64,000 nucleotides of DNA from a virus, in the IMG/VR virus record IMGVR_UViG_3300025436_000002, positions 106,201 to 170,200 of that record; one strand, given 5' to 3'. Both the position numbers and the translations under genes were made by a program. Positions 30,246 to 37,217 of the stretch are shown in pieces (the stretch's first letter is position 1; every line of letters begins with the position of its first letter). The notes under the pieces were generated by a model, which was not told where the DNA came from, did no database searches, and saw only the letters and a program-made list of their open reading frames with translations.

Positions 30246-32175
30246 TAGAATAAATGAACTAATACATAAGTTATGGACTAATGAGAAAGTTACTAGAGCT
30301 CAACTACACGAGATGAGTTTTGGGATAGAACTTGAGATGAAACATGAAGACATGGATATGTCTGATTTTGGAGTAATGAGGAGAGATGATAAGAAATTCT
30401 TCAATTTAACTAAAAATTGGGATATACACCATGATGGTTCTCTAAGTGGAAATGGTACTGAATTTGTATCCCCTCCTATGCCTTTTGAAGAATTTATAGA
30501 AAAAATCCCCCAAGTCATAACTTATCTTAGAGATGAAGGTTTTTATGGTGATGATGAGTGTGGATATCATATAGGAGTTTCGTCCTCTTCTTTAAATCTT
30601 TCTAAAAATATGAGAGACATGTATGAAAAACTTGAAGATGAATATTCTGAGCTAGTTGCTACTATTTTAGCGTATAATTTAAACTCTAAGGGTTTATTCG
30701 CCCTTGGAGACATTGATAGACAGTCTGGGGAGTATACACAAGACTTGGTAGATACTATTCATATAGACAAAGATGAAGTCGGAGATTTTCTAAAAGATGT
30801 TGAAAGGAATGAGCTGACTCTTGGAGATATTATATCTAACTCTGATAGATTTGTACATGGGGTTGCTCATTTTAGACAAAAAGTAGACCAGAATATACAT
30901 CATGTCTCTATGACAAGAAGGGAGGACTATGTAGAATTTAGAGGCTTAGGGGGTAAAAAAGCTTTTGACAGTCTTAGACTTCCAGACTTTGTTAGAAAAC
31001 TCTGTGTTATCTCAGCTTCTCAGGCTTTGGGCAATATTAAAACTGATTATACTGAACGGGAGCTGTATAAAATATTAAAACCTTACATGAAAGGCATACC
31101 CGAAGTAGCCCATATCTTCCAAACACAATCCAAAGAGACTGAAGGAGCTTCTGGACTTTTAGGGATAATTAATTACTTAAAAGATAAACCTAACTTGAGA
31201 AAAACTGCTTCTAGGATGTCCGACATGACTTTTTCTAAGATGTTTAGAGAATACTTAGGAACAGTTAGACCTAATTCTTTAGAGTTCAAAAAGTTGATGG
31301 TGAGATTTCCGATAGATACTATATACATGTTGCTTAGTTATACTAGAGATTTTAAAGATCTGCTAGGTACTATCTCTGGAGATAAATTTCCTTTAGATAA
31401 AATGCTAGAAGTCTTAGATAGAGAAGGATCTTCCGATTCTAGATTATTTGGAAATATCATGGAAGCTCTTACTAAACTAAAAATAGTAACCCTAACGGAT
31501 AAACAACAACTTGATGTGGTTGATAGATTAAAAGGCGTGTCTGGCATACTTAAATACTTACCTAATGTGGGTCTAAATACATTAGTTTATCTCTTTGGTT
31601 CGGATAATGCAAACGATAGGTTTAATGCGTATCAATATCTTGAATTAAATAATAAGTTAAATCTAATTCCTAAGGAAGAGTTGTTAAAATTCTGGGATAC
31701 TCTATACGAAAAGGGACAGTGGCTGTCATTTAGAGATGGGGCTAAGAAAATATTAACTCCTGAGGAATACCTTACCAGATATCCTAAAGCTCTTCAAGAT
31801 AGGCTACTTCTCAGTGAGCCTGATGTTCTTACCTACGTTTTAGACAACTATGACAAATATAAAAACATGGGTCTCCCTTTCACAGGTGTTATAGTTTGGC
31901 TTGCTAATGATGCTTTAAAGGACGAAGTAGCTGAGAAAAATTTTATAAGGCTAACTGTCTTGAAACCAGAGTTATTATCTCAAATAGATTATATAAGTAG
32001 AGAAGTACAACTAGAAATAGTTAAACAAAGACCTGATGCTATATTATCCATAAAATCTCCCTACAAGGCAACTCTGAATAAAGTAAGAGAGCTTGGTGGA
32101 AAAGATGCAGATAAGTGGATTGAGACTGCTGCGACAGACTTTGGGTATAGAGATGTTATGGATGGTTTATTGTAA
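30238..32175 (+). CDS. Amidoligase-like protein 1, putative packaged enzyme
   Basis: 645 aa. After a targeting-like start (MINRINELIHKLW) the Amidoligase_2 pattern follows: FGIELEM (28-34), HHDGSL (64-69), EFVSPPM (75-81), CGYHIGVSS (108-116) and YVEFRGLGG. The COOH-NH2 ligase fold joins amines to carboxyl groups using ATP. The remaining ~400 residues are helical repeats. Substrate unknown; the amidase at the end of the second cluster hints at cell-wall peptides. Confidence 0.78.
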   Translation: MINRINELIHKLWTNEKVTRAQLHEMSFGIELEMKHEDMDMSDFGVMRRDDKKFFNLTKNWDIHHDGSLSGNGTEFVSPPMPFEEFIEKIPQVITYLRDEGFYGDDECGYHIGVSSSSLNLSKNMRDMYEKLEDEYSELVATILAYNLNSKGLFALGDIDRQSGEYTQDLVDTIHIDKDEVGDFLKDVERNELTLGDIISNSDRFVHGVAHFRQKVDQNIHHVSMTRREDYVEFRGLGGKKAFDSLRLPDFVRKLCVISASQALGNIKTDYTERELYKILKPYMKGIPEVAHIFQTQSKETEGASGLLGIINYLKDKPNLRKTASRMSDMTFSKMFREYLGTVRPNSLEFKKLMVRFPIDTIYMLLSYTRDFKDLLGTISGDKFPLDKMLEVLDREGSSDSRLFGNIMEALTKLKIVTLTDKQQLDVVDRLKGVSGILKYLPNVGLNTLVYLFGSDNANDRFNAYQYLELNNKLNLIPKEELLKFWDTLYEKGQWLSFRDGAKKILTPEEYLTRYPKALQDRLLLSEPDVLTYVLDNYDKYKNMGLPFTGVIVWLANDALKDEVAEKNFIRLTVLKPELLSQIDYISREVQLEIVKQRPDAILSIKSPYKATLNKVRELGGKDADKWIETAATDFGYRDVMDGLL

Positions 32176-32924
32176 TGCTAAAAAGAATAAAAGAACTTTT
32201 AAAATTGAATGAAGCTACCCTAGAACAAGTGTTAAGTGTTACAGATAGGGACAGGCTTATTAAAACATGTATAGCAAATCTTGAAGTGAGTGGTGAGAGT
32301 CTTAGTCATTTCTATATGTATATTGATTCGGATACTGCTGAGGAGATAGCTGATGAATTAGGAGATTCCGAAGATGTCCATTCACTAGATGACCTGCTTA
32401 ACAAGTATAGTGATGACGAAGTAGTAAACACGAATGCCTTTAAACAGTTCGTATATACCAATACCGAAGCTAAACTTGATAGTGTAGTAGATGAGTTGGA
32501 GGATACTTTAGATTGGCGTAGAGATCATAGTTTCGTAAATCTGTATAGAGCTATTGGATTTTCTAGCTCTGGTAAATTTAATCGACTTACGGGTGAGCAT
32601 GGGGCTACTAACTTATCTTCTTGGTTAGAACATCTTTACGTCAAAGGTAAGCATGTAGGCATCTTCTGGGCTGATTCTTTTGATAAGGCTAAGGAGTTTG
32701 GAAACTTGAATGTTAGCGGAGATTTCTATATTCTAAAAACCAATGTTGAAAATAGATATATTGATTGGTATGAAACTATAAAACTTAGGATGGATTTAAC
32801 TCTTGGGGAGGAAAACGAGATAAGATTATTCAAAGGAACTCCTTTAACAATAGAAACTATATATGACGAAACTGGGGACGAAATAGATATATCCATATTA
32901 GAAGGGAAGAAACTGTATGCTTAG
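32175..32924 (+). CDS. R-S-E-type ADP-ribosyltransferase-like protein
   Basis: 249 aa. Begins MLKRIKELLKLNEATL, the best targeting peptide here, with LNE before Ala. The C-terminal domain has VNLYRAIGF (candidate Arg), HVGIFWADSFDKAKEF, and GEENEIRLFKG, an ExE-like pair, in the order of R-S-E ARTs such as T4 Alt. The gene at 33293 shares peptide and domain. The catalytic Ser motif is not standard, so activity is uncertain. Confidence 0.6.
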   Translation: MLKRIKELLKLNEATLEQVLSVTDRDRLIKTCIANLEVSGESLSHFYMYIDSDTAEEIADELGDSEDVHSLDDLLNKYSDDEVVNTNAFKQFVYTNTEAKLDSVVDELEDTLDWRRDHSFVNLYRAIGFSSSGKFNRLTGEHGATNLSSWLEHLYVKGKHVGIFWADSFDKAKEFGNLNVSGDFYILKTNVENRYIDWYETIKLRMDLTLGEENEIRLFKGTPLTIETIYDETGDEIDISILEGKKLYA

Positions 32925-33291
32925 AAGAATTAAAGAAATACTAGATTACATTAAAGGGGACGTACATAAACAAGATTTAGAAGATATATTTCCCATGGTT
33001 AATAACGTATACTACCTAGATTATAACGGGGACTCTGAGTTTATATATGTACGTAAAGATGATGATACTTTTCATGTGGCTAAACATTTGGGAGGCATGC
33101 AAATGAGGGGAAGACACGGAGAGCTTGTTCCTCATGAAGTAAATGCTGACGAATTACTCTTGACAATACAACAATCTGATGCAAGTTTAGACCCTAGAAA
33201 TGGTGATAGGGAAGTCAGGATACAAGATACTCCCAAAGGTTATGACGTTACTCTTATAGAAATAGATAATGATATCTGGGAGCCTTTGTAG
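32917..33291 (+). CDS. Small protein with targeting-like N-terminus
   Basis: 124 aa, begins MLRRIKEILDYIKGD; beta-rich body (NNVYYLDYNGDSEFIYV) of unknown function. It lies between two ART-like genes and carries the same peptide, so it is likely co-packaged. No obvious LxE cleavage site directly after the peptide. Confidence 0.62.
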   Translation: MLRRIKEILDYIKGDVHKQDLEDIFPMVNNVYYLDYNGDSEFIYVRKDDDTFHVAKHLGGMQMRGRHGELVPHEVNADELLLTIQQSDASLDPRNGDREVRIQDTPKGYDVTLIEIDNDIWEPL

Positions 33292-33292
33292 T

Positions 33293-33967
33293 ATGCTTAG
33301 AAGAATAAAAGAACTTTTAAAATTAAACGAAAAACAACAGACTCTCGACGGTTTTTGGGAAAATATAGATTGGTATAAGTTTGCTGAATGGACTAAAAGC
33401 AATATACCCGACTATATGTATGAAAACGAGAATCCCTTAGACTCTTTTGCGGAAGCGTATGTGGAAGACCACGATATCGACTTAAACGACTTAGATGATA
33501 ATGAGGATTATCAAAGTTGGTTAACGGGTGAATTAGCTTACGCATTAGAAGAAACTTATAGACTTGTAGATCATGCTGTGGGGAGTTCAAATCCTATATC
33601 TATTTACAGAGCTCTTAGAATATCAGGAGACTACTTAGAACATCTTAAAAACCAAGGTAAACATTTAGGTATCTACTGGACATGGGAAGAAAGTCTTGCT
33701 ACTGACTATGAAGGCTCCGAGTCAAGTAGGAATAGCTCTGGTGACTTCTACTTAATTGAGACGGAAGTCCCTCAGACCAATATAAATTGGAGAAATACCC
33801 TACTACAGAATTTTGTATCCCAAGGGGAGAGTGAAATTCAGTTATATAAAGGAGTCCCAATCAAAATTAAACGGATGTGGAAAGCTCCTAATAACTTAAC
33901 TGCTGTACCCAATAGGAAGGAATTAGAAGTTCCTGAAGAGATTAAGAATAAAGTATTTTTTGCCTAA
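33293..33967 (+). CDS. R-S-E-type ADP-ribosyltransferase-like protein
   Basis: 224 aa from ATG 33293 (the earlier ATG 33269 lies in the previous gene). MLRRIKELLKLNEKQQ is nearly identical in DNA to the start at 32175. The catalytic-domain pattern is SIYRALRIS, HLGIYWTWEES, GDFYLIETEVP, GESEIQLYKG. A paralogue of 32175 with a different acidic N-terminal region. Last gene of the effector operon. Confidence 0.6.
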   Translation: MLRRIKELLKLNEKQQTLDGFWENIDWYKFAEWTKSNIPDYMYENENPLDSFAEAYVEDHDIDLNDLDDNEDYQSWLTGELAYALEETYRLVDHAVGSSNPISIYRALRISGDYLEHLKNQGKHLGIYWTWEESLATDYEGSESSRNSSGDFYLIETEVPQTNINWRNTLLQNFVSQGESEIQLYKGVPIKIKRMWKAPNNLTAVPNRKELEVPEEIKNKVFFA

Positions 33968-33970
33968 CAC

Positions 33971-33999
33971 TTGACATACTAGTAAAAGTATGCTATCAT
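33971..33999 (+). promoter_or_regulatory. Sigma70-type promoter for a structured RNA
   Basis: -35 TTGACA (33971-33976), 17 bp, -10 TATCAT (33994-33999). CATACT and AGTATG form a six-bp dyad inside the spacer. No ORF with a plausible start follows before a terminator at 34210. Confidence 0.75.
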
Positions 34000-34005
34000 G
34001 TAATT

Positions 34006-34210
34006 ATTGGAGACGTTTTCTTAAGTTCTCGGTAGGAGGTAGCTACCATTAAGAGAGCAGAAGCGTTTCGGGATAAAATTAAGAAGAACGGTCACTATTC
34101 GCACCACTACCGACTGTATCTTGTATAAATACCTGATGTACCTTGTAGGGGCTGGCTGTCCTACTACATCCGCCTAGGGGCTAAAGAGAGGTTGTGCGAC
34201 CTCTCTTTTT
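34006..34210 (+). ncRNA. Candidate structured non-coding RNA of about 200 nt
   Basis: It has its own promoter and terminator and is visibly richer in G and C than its surroundings. Possible pairings: ACGTTTTCT (34013-) with AGAAGCGT; GGTAG with CTACC in the first hairpin; GATGTA..GTAGG with CCTACTACATC in a second; and the terminal hairpin. The only ORF is 13 codons (34136-34177) without SD. It does not look like tRNA or tmRNA. Possibly a regulatory RNA or polymerase-binding RNA. Confidence 0.6.
34183..34210 (+). terminator. Intrinsic terminator
   Basis: AAAGAGAGGT (34183-34192) pairs perfectly with ACCTCTCTTT (34199-34208), loop TGTGCG, then T residues. Ends the candidate RNA. Confidence 0.85.
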
Positions 34211-34237
34211 ATTTGTAACAAATTATTAACGTACCCC

Positions 34238-34266
34238 TTGACTTGTACTAAACTACATGGTATACT
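34238..34266 (+). promoter_or_regulatory. Sigma70-type promoter
   Basis: -35 TTGACT (34238-34243), 17 bp, -10 TATACT (34261-34266), 25 bp before ATG 34292. GTAACA lies 23 bp upstream of the -35. Confidence 0.72.
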
Positions 34267-34291
34267 TCTAATTATAAAGGAGTTTTAGAAC

Positions 34292-34576
34292 ATGATTATA
34301 TTTCCTAAGTTAGATACTTTTTTAGTTGAAAATTCCACAAGAAAACATTTAACCTTATTCTCAAACATTAGAACTCACTCTAGGAAATATTGGGCTCTGG
34401 AGATGTACGATAGATTTATAGTATATGACTTTGAAGATTTTGAGGAATACCACTTCATTGCCTTAGACGATGGAAGATGTACAGCATCCGTATCCGTAAA
34501 GAATATATACTCCTCAATGAAGCAGTCCTTCAATAGCTCAGATAATTTAAAATGTATAGAGATAACTGAAAAATAA
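34292..34576 (+). CDS. Hypothetical protein
   Basis: 94 aa, SD aaaggagttttagaac. Contains DRFIVYDFEDFEEYHFIAL, which recalls the IYD/VYD segment of the 13619/26933 pair, but the rest differs. Followed by a tail remnant. Confidence 0.6.
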   Translation: MIIFPKLDTFLVENSTRKHLTLFSNIRTHSRKYWALEMYDRFIVYDFEDFEEYHFIALDDGRCTASVSVKNIYSSMKQSFNSSDNLKCIEITEK

Positions 34577-34615
34577 TTAAAAAAGATGTTAATGTGTAGA
34601 GAAATGATGAAATAG
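34577..34615 (+). pseudogene. Tail remnant
   Basis: Directly after the stop at 34576 the same frame reads LKKMLMCREMMK and stops at TAG, a weak copy of the family tail with no start codon. It is probably the remains of a family gene, or of a former C-terminal tail of the upstream gene separated by the stop. Confidence 0.42.
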
Positions 34616-34625
34616 GAGATTAATT

Positions 34626-34781
34626 ATGCCAGATATCGAAGATTGTGCTAATAGAGCATTCCTGTATAGTAAGAGGGTAAACCTCACTTCTAGTGAAAAA
34701 CGTATATGTAGATTAGAAGATGAAGTCAAGGTACTCAAGGAGTGTATCGAAGCCTTACTAACTGACAGAATAGGGGATTAA
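34626..34781 (+). CDS. Small coiled-coil protein
   Basis: 51 aa, ATG 34626, SD aggagattaatt. The second half is a coiled coil (RICRLEDEVKVLKECIEALL). Function unknown; it is followed with a 1-nt gap by the next gene. Confidence 0.55.
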   Translation: MPDIEDCANRAFLYSKRVNLTSSEKRICRLEDEVKVLKECIEALLTDRIGD

Positions 34782-34782
34782 T

Positions 34783-35034
34783 ATGGGTAATGAGAGTCTT
34801 ATTGAAGAAGTACAGAATATTGTTTGGGGACTAAAAGAATCTTTCGGTAAAGGATGTTCGGATTATTTTGAAAGTATTGAAGAATCTCTTATTGGAAAGT
34901 TAGACTCCTTAGATTTTCTTATAGCTAACGATCCTTGGATGGATTCAGATAGACGAGAAACTGGGAGGACTCTCTTTAAAAATCTCAGGACTTTCCTCGT
35001 GGAAATTAGGGAACGTCTCGACTCCAGACAGTAA
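34783..35034 (+). CDS. Small helical protein
   Basis: 83 aa, SD aggggattaat. Fully helical and charged (SLIEEVQNIVWGLKESFGKG). No domain recognised. Last gene before a late promoter. Confidence 0.6.
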   Translation: MGNESLIEEVQNIVWGLKESFGKGCSDYFESIEESLIGKLDSLDFLIANDPWMDSDRRETGRTLFKNLRTFLVEIRERLDSRQ

Positions 35035-35084
35035 TCTCGTTCTCCATAAAGATAAGAATAACCAATTGATTCTAAATACATGCC

Positions 35085-35105
35085 CTAGTTTATATTTTAA
35101 ATAGG
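35085..35105 (+). promoter_or_regulatory. Late promoter motif
   Basis: AGTTTATATTTTAAATAG (35087-35104) is identical over more than 20 bases to the site at 43044-43064 before the amidoligase cluster. Lies 25 bp before 35129. Confidence 0.72.
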
Positions 35106-35128
35106 AAAAGATATGTAAGGATTAAATT

Positions 35129-35752
35129 ATGGATAGGGCACTAGGTAGGATTAAAAAGCTATGCGAGGATCTATCCTCTGATTTGGCTAACCATTATTTA
35201 TGGTATCGAAGTGTAGATCGAATCCCTAAGGACATTTACAGCTACATTATAGGTGCTGCTAGGAGTTTAACTTATGATATGATAGACGAACCCGAAGTAG
35301 CTGAAATATTAAAAAATGATGAGAGTCTTAGGGCTGTAAAGCTCATGGATTATCCTTTTAAGATAAAAAAAGAAAATACAGGTATGCAGAATTTTGGATA
35401 CGGTATCTACTTTGCCAGTAATTACAAGTGGGCTAGTCGGTATGGAAGTTTTACTTTCGTATCTCGAGTTATGCCTAAAGAGATAGCCGTAATAAAAGAC
35501 TTTCAATCCGAATGGGTTAAACTTTCTGGAGGATTAGGTACAGACATTGCTAACTACTTTCAAGAGATGGGAATTGACCTCCATAGTGAACAAGCTCCTT
35601 TATTTCCTAAACTTATTAAGAAGTTCGCAGGTAAGGATAAAAAAGCGTTACTAGTTAATAACTCATCTGACAGTATTGATGCACAACTTTGTGTATACAA
35701 TACGAGTGCGATATATACTAAATATCTTATATATAAAAACGGAGACTTATAA
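35129..35752 (+). CDS. ART-like protein with targeting-like N-terminus
   Basis: 207 aa, begins MDRALGRIKKLCEDLSSD (possible cleavage after LCE). It contains YLWYRSVDRI and FGYGIYFASNYKWASRYG, the pattern of an ART nicotinamide pocket, and a C-terminal DAQLCVYNTSAI. No clear catalytic Glu, so it may be a distant or inactive ART fold. Under a late promoter, in an operon with 35767. Confidence 0.52.
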   Translation: MDRALGRIKKLCEDLSSDLANHYLWYRSVDRIPKDIYSYIIGAARSLTYDMIDEPEVAEILKNDESLRAVKLMDYPFKIKKENTGMQNFGYGIYFASNYKWASRYGSFTFVSRVMPKEIAVIKDFQSEWVKLSGGLGTDIANYFQEMGIDLHSEQAPLFPKLIKKFAGKDKKALLVNNSSDSIDAQLCVYNTSAIYTKYLIYKNGDL

Positions 35753-35766
35753 TGGAGGATAATTTC

Positions 35767-36264
35767 GTGGGACTTAATGACTTAAAAAGATTATTAAACA
35801 AAAGTAAAATAAATGAAGCTTCAACACTCAAAGTCTCTTTCAATTTAACAGACTTAGAAAATGTGGTATTAAAATTTGAAACAGGGGTTCTTCCAGTCGA
35901 ACGTCTTATAGAATTTCTAAGAAAAGAAATGGACGAAGCTCTCGAGAAAAGACAAGTCAAGGATAACCATAAGACAAGAGAAGATCAAAAGTTGGCTGAG
36001 GGCATGAAAACACATGCTCGTATTCTTTTTGCAGATGCTTTTGAAACTTTAGGATATGATGCAAATGACTCTTCCATAGTTAGTATGGTTGAGAATTTAA
36101 CCATACACTTTATAAAATTAAAAGTTAAATATAAAGATGCCGATGATACTACTACTGCAACTTCTGCTATTGAGGCAACATGGCATGCATCCTCAAATGA
36201 GTGGAGAGAAGTCTTAGATAGACTTAAAGCTACATTCGAGGGTGAGGTTACTAATGTTGAATAG
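35767..36264 (+). CDS. Putative packaged protein with cleavable N-terminus
   Basis: 165 aa from GTG 35767: the frame from 35753 would leave no SD, whereas GGAGG lies 8 nt before this GTG, and it gives the compact start GLNDLKRLLNKSKINEAS. INE before Ala is an excellent T4-type prohead-protease site. The body is helical and acidic (ALEKRQVKDNHKTREDQK) with no known domain. Confidence 0.62.
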   Translation: MGLNDLKRLLNKSKINEASTLKVSFNLTDLENVVLKFETGVLPVERLIEFLRKEMDEALEKRQVKDNHKTREDQKLAEGMKTHARILFADAFETLGYDANDSSIVSMVENLTIHFIKLKVKYKDADDTTTATSAIEATWHASSNEWREVLDRLKATFEGEVTNVE

Positions 36265-36279
36265 GCTTAACCAGTGCCA

Positions 36280-36308
36280 TTGACTTATTACTAATAATAT
36301 GATATACT
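36280..36308 (+). promoter_or_regulatory. Sigma70-type promoter
   Basis: -35 TTGACT (36280-36285), 17 bp, -10 TATACT (36303-36308). No strong hairpin. It restarts early-type transcription for 36341-37172 after the late pair. Confidence 0.7.
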
Positions 36309-36340
36309 CATGTTAAGTATTAATTATGGAGGGAAATACT

Positions 36341-36574
36341 TTGGGTACCAAGAATTGTAAAATTAAAACTGAAATTGATTCTGAATTTGTAAAGCATATC
36401 ATTACTGCAATTGCTTGTAGTCATGATTGTGATGAATTAAAAGTCCTCACTCAAGTGTTACAAGATTTATTAGACGACGGTAGAATATCACAAGTCATCT
36501 GGTTTGAGGCTACTAATGCATGGGCATGGGCTAGAAAAATAATAGAAGAATCTGAAGATGAGGACGAGGATTAA
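36341..36574 (+). CDS. Small acidic protein
   Basis: 77 aa from TTG 36341: GGAGGG lies 6 nt upstream, whereas ATG 36326 has no SD. Two helices (EFVKHIITAIACSHDCDELK, LTQVLQDLLDDG) and an EDEDED end. Shares one base with the next ATG. Confidence 0.58.
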   Translation: MGTKNCKIKTEIDSEFVKHIITAIACSHDCDELKVLTQVLQDLLDDGRISQVIWFEATNAWAWARKIIEESEDEDED

Positions 36575-36849
36575 TGGATTTACAATATTTAGGCATAGCT
36601 TTTTATTTATATCTTATAGTTGGAATGCTCTTATACTGGAGCATTATAAATATTTTTAAAATATCAAGTAATACCAATGAACTTAGGGAAGTACTATCTG
36701 AGCATAATAAGAATAATGGATTCCATATGACCGAAGATACTATATGGACACTTATAAAATCTCCTAGAGTAATGACTTTATTTATAATTGGATATCCTCT
36801 ACTTGCATTACACTTAATAATTAAATTATTTTTTAAAAAAGTAATATGA
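36574..36849 (+). CDS. Small membrane protein
   Basis: 91 aa with two TM segments: IAFYLYLIVGMLLYWSII (8-25) and VMTLFIIGYPLLALHLII (69-86), and a short soluble loop. The first gene shares its A with the upstream stop (TAATGG). ATGA-coupled to a tail-family gene downstream. Confidence 0.7.
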   Translation: MDLQYLGIAFYLYLIVGMLLYWSIINIFKISSNTNELREVLSEHNKNNGFHMTEDTIWTLIKSPRVMTLFIIGYPLLALHLIIKLFFKKVI

Positions 36850-37172
36850 GGGTATATTTTGATCCTACTATAAACTTAACATACTTAACGGGTGTAGATT
36901 CCTACGGACTCTTAAAAGCTGGAGTTGACTTAGAACTTAAAGAATATACTAATAAACTTCGTAACTACGTTAACACAGGTAGTTGGAAACTTGTAGATCA
37001 TACTTTTATCTCCGAGCGTGAAAGATCCAGATTTATTATTGTGAATAAGCACAATGTATTGTCGCATGCAGGTAGCCTTCCGGAAGTTGTATTTGGGGTA
37101 CTCTCTCACTATGAAGCTATAGATAAGAATCTATATTTTAAATTATCCATGATGACTGAGCTGTTAAAATAG
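36846..37172 (+). CDS. YLM-tail family protein, divergent
   Basis: 108 aa, ATGA-coupled. Beta-rich start (RVYFDPTINLTYLTGVD) and the tail YFKLSMMTELLK, with KYLM changed to KLSM. Followed directly by a late promoter. Confidence 0.62.
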   Translation: MRVYFDPTINLTYLTGVDSYGLLKAGVDLELKEYTNKLRNYVNTGSWKLVDHTFISERERSRFIIVNKHNVLSHAGSLPEVVFGVLSHYEAIDKNLYFKLSMMTELLK

Positions 37173-37176
37173 AATA

Positions 37177-37194
37177 ATTTTATATTTTAATTAG
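37177..37194 (+). promoter_or_regulatory. Late promoter motif
   Basis: ATTTTATATTTTAATTAG, one of the TTTT variants of the late motif, 25-40 bp before the amidoligase gene at 37218. Confidence 0.65.
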
Positions 37195-37217
37195 AGATTA
37201 TTATATAGGAGTTTTCT

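Noticed and set aside
34136-34177. 13-codon ORF inside the candidate RNA
   Set aside because: No SD and the bases take part in predicted stems.
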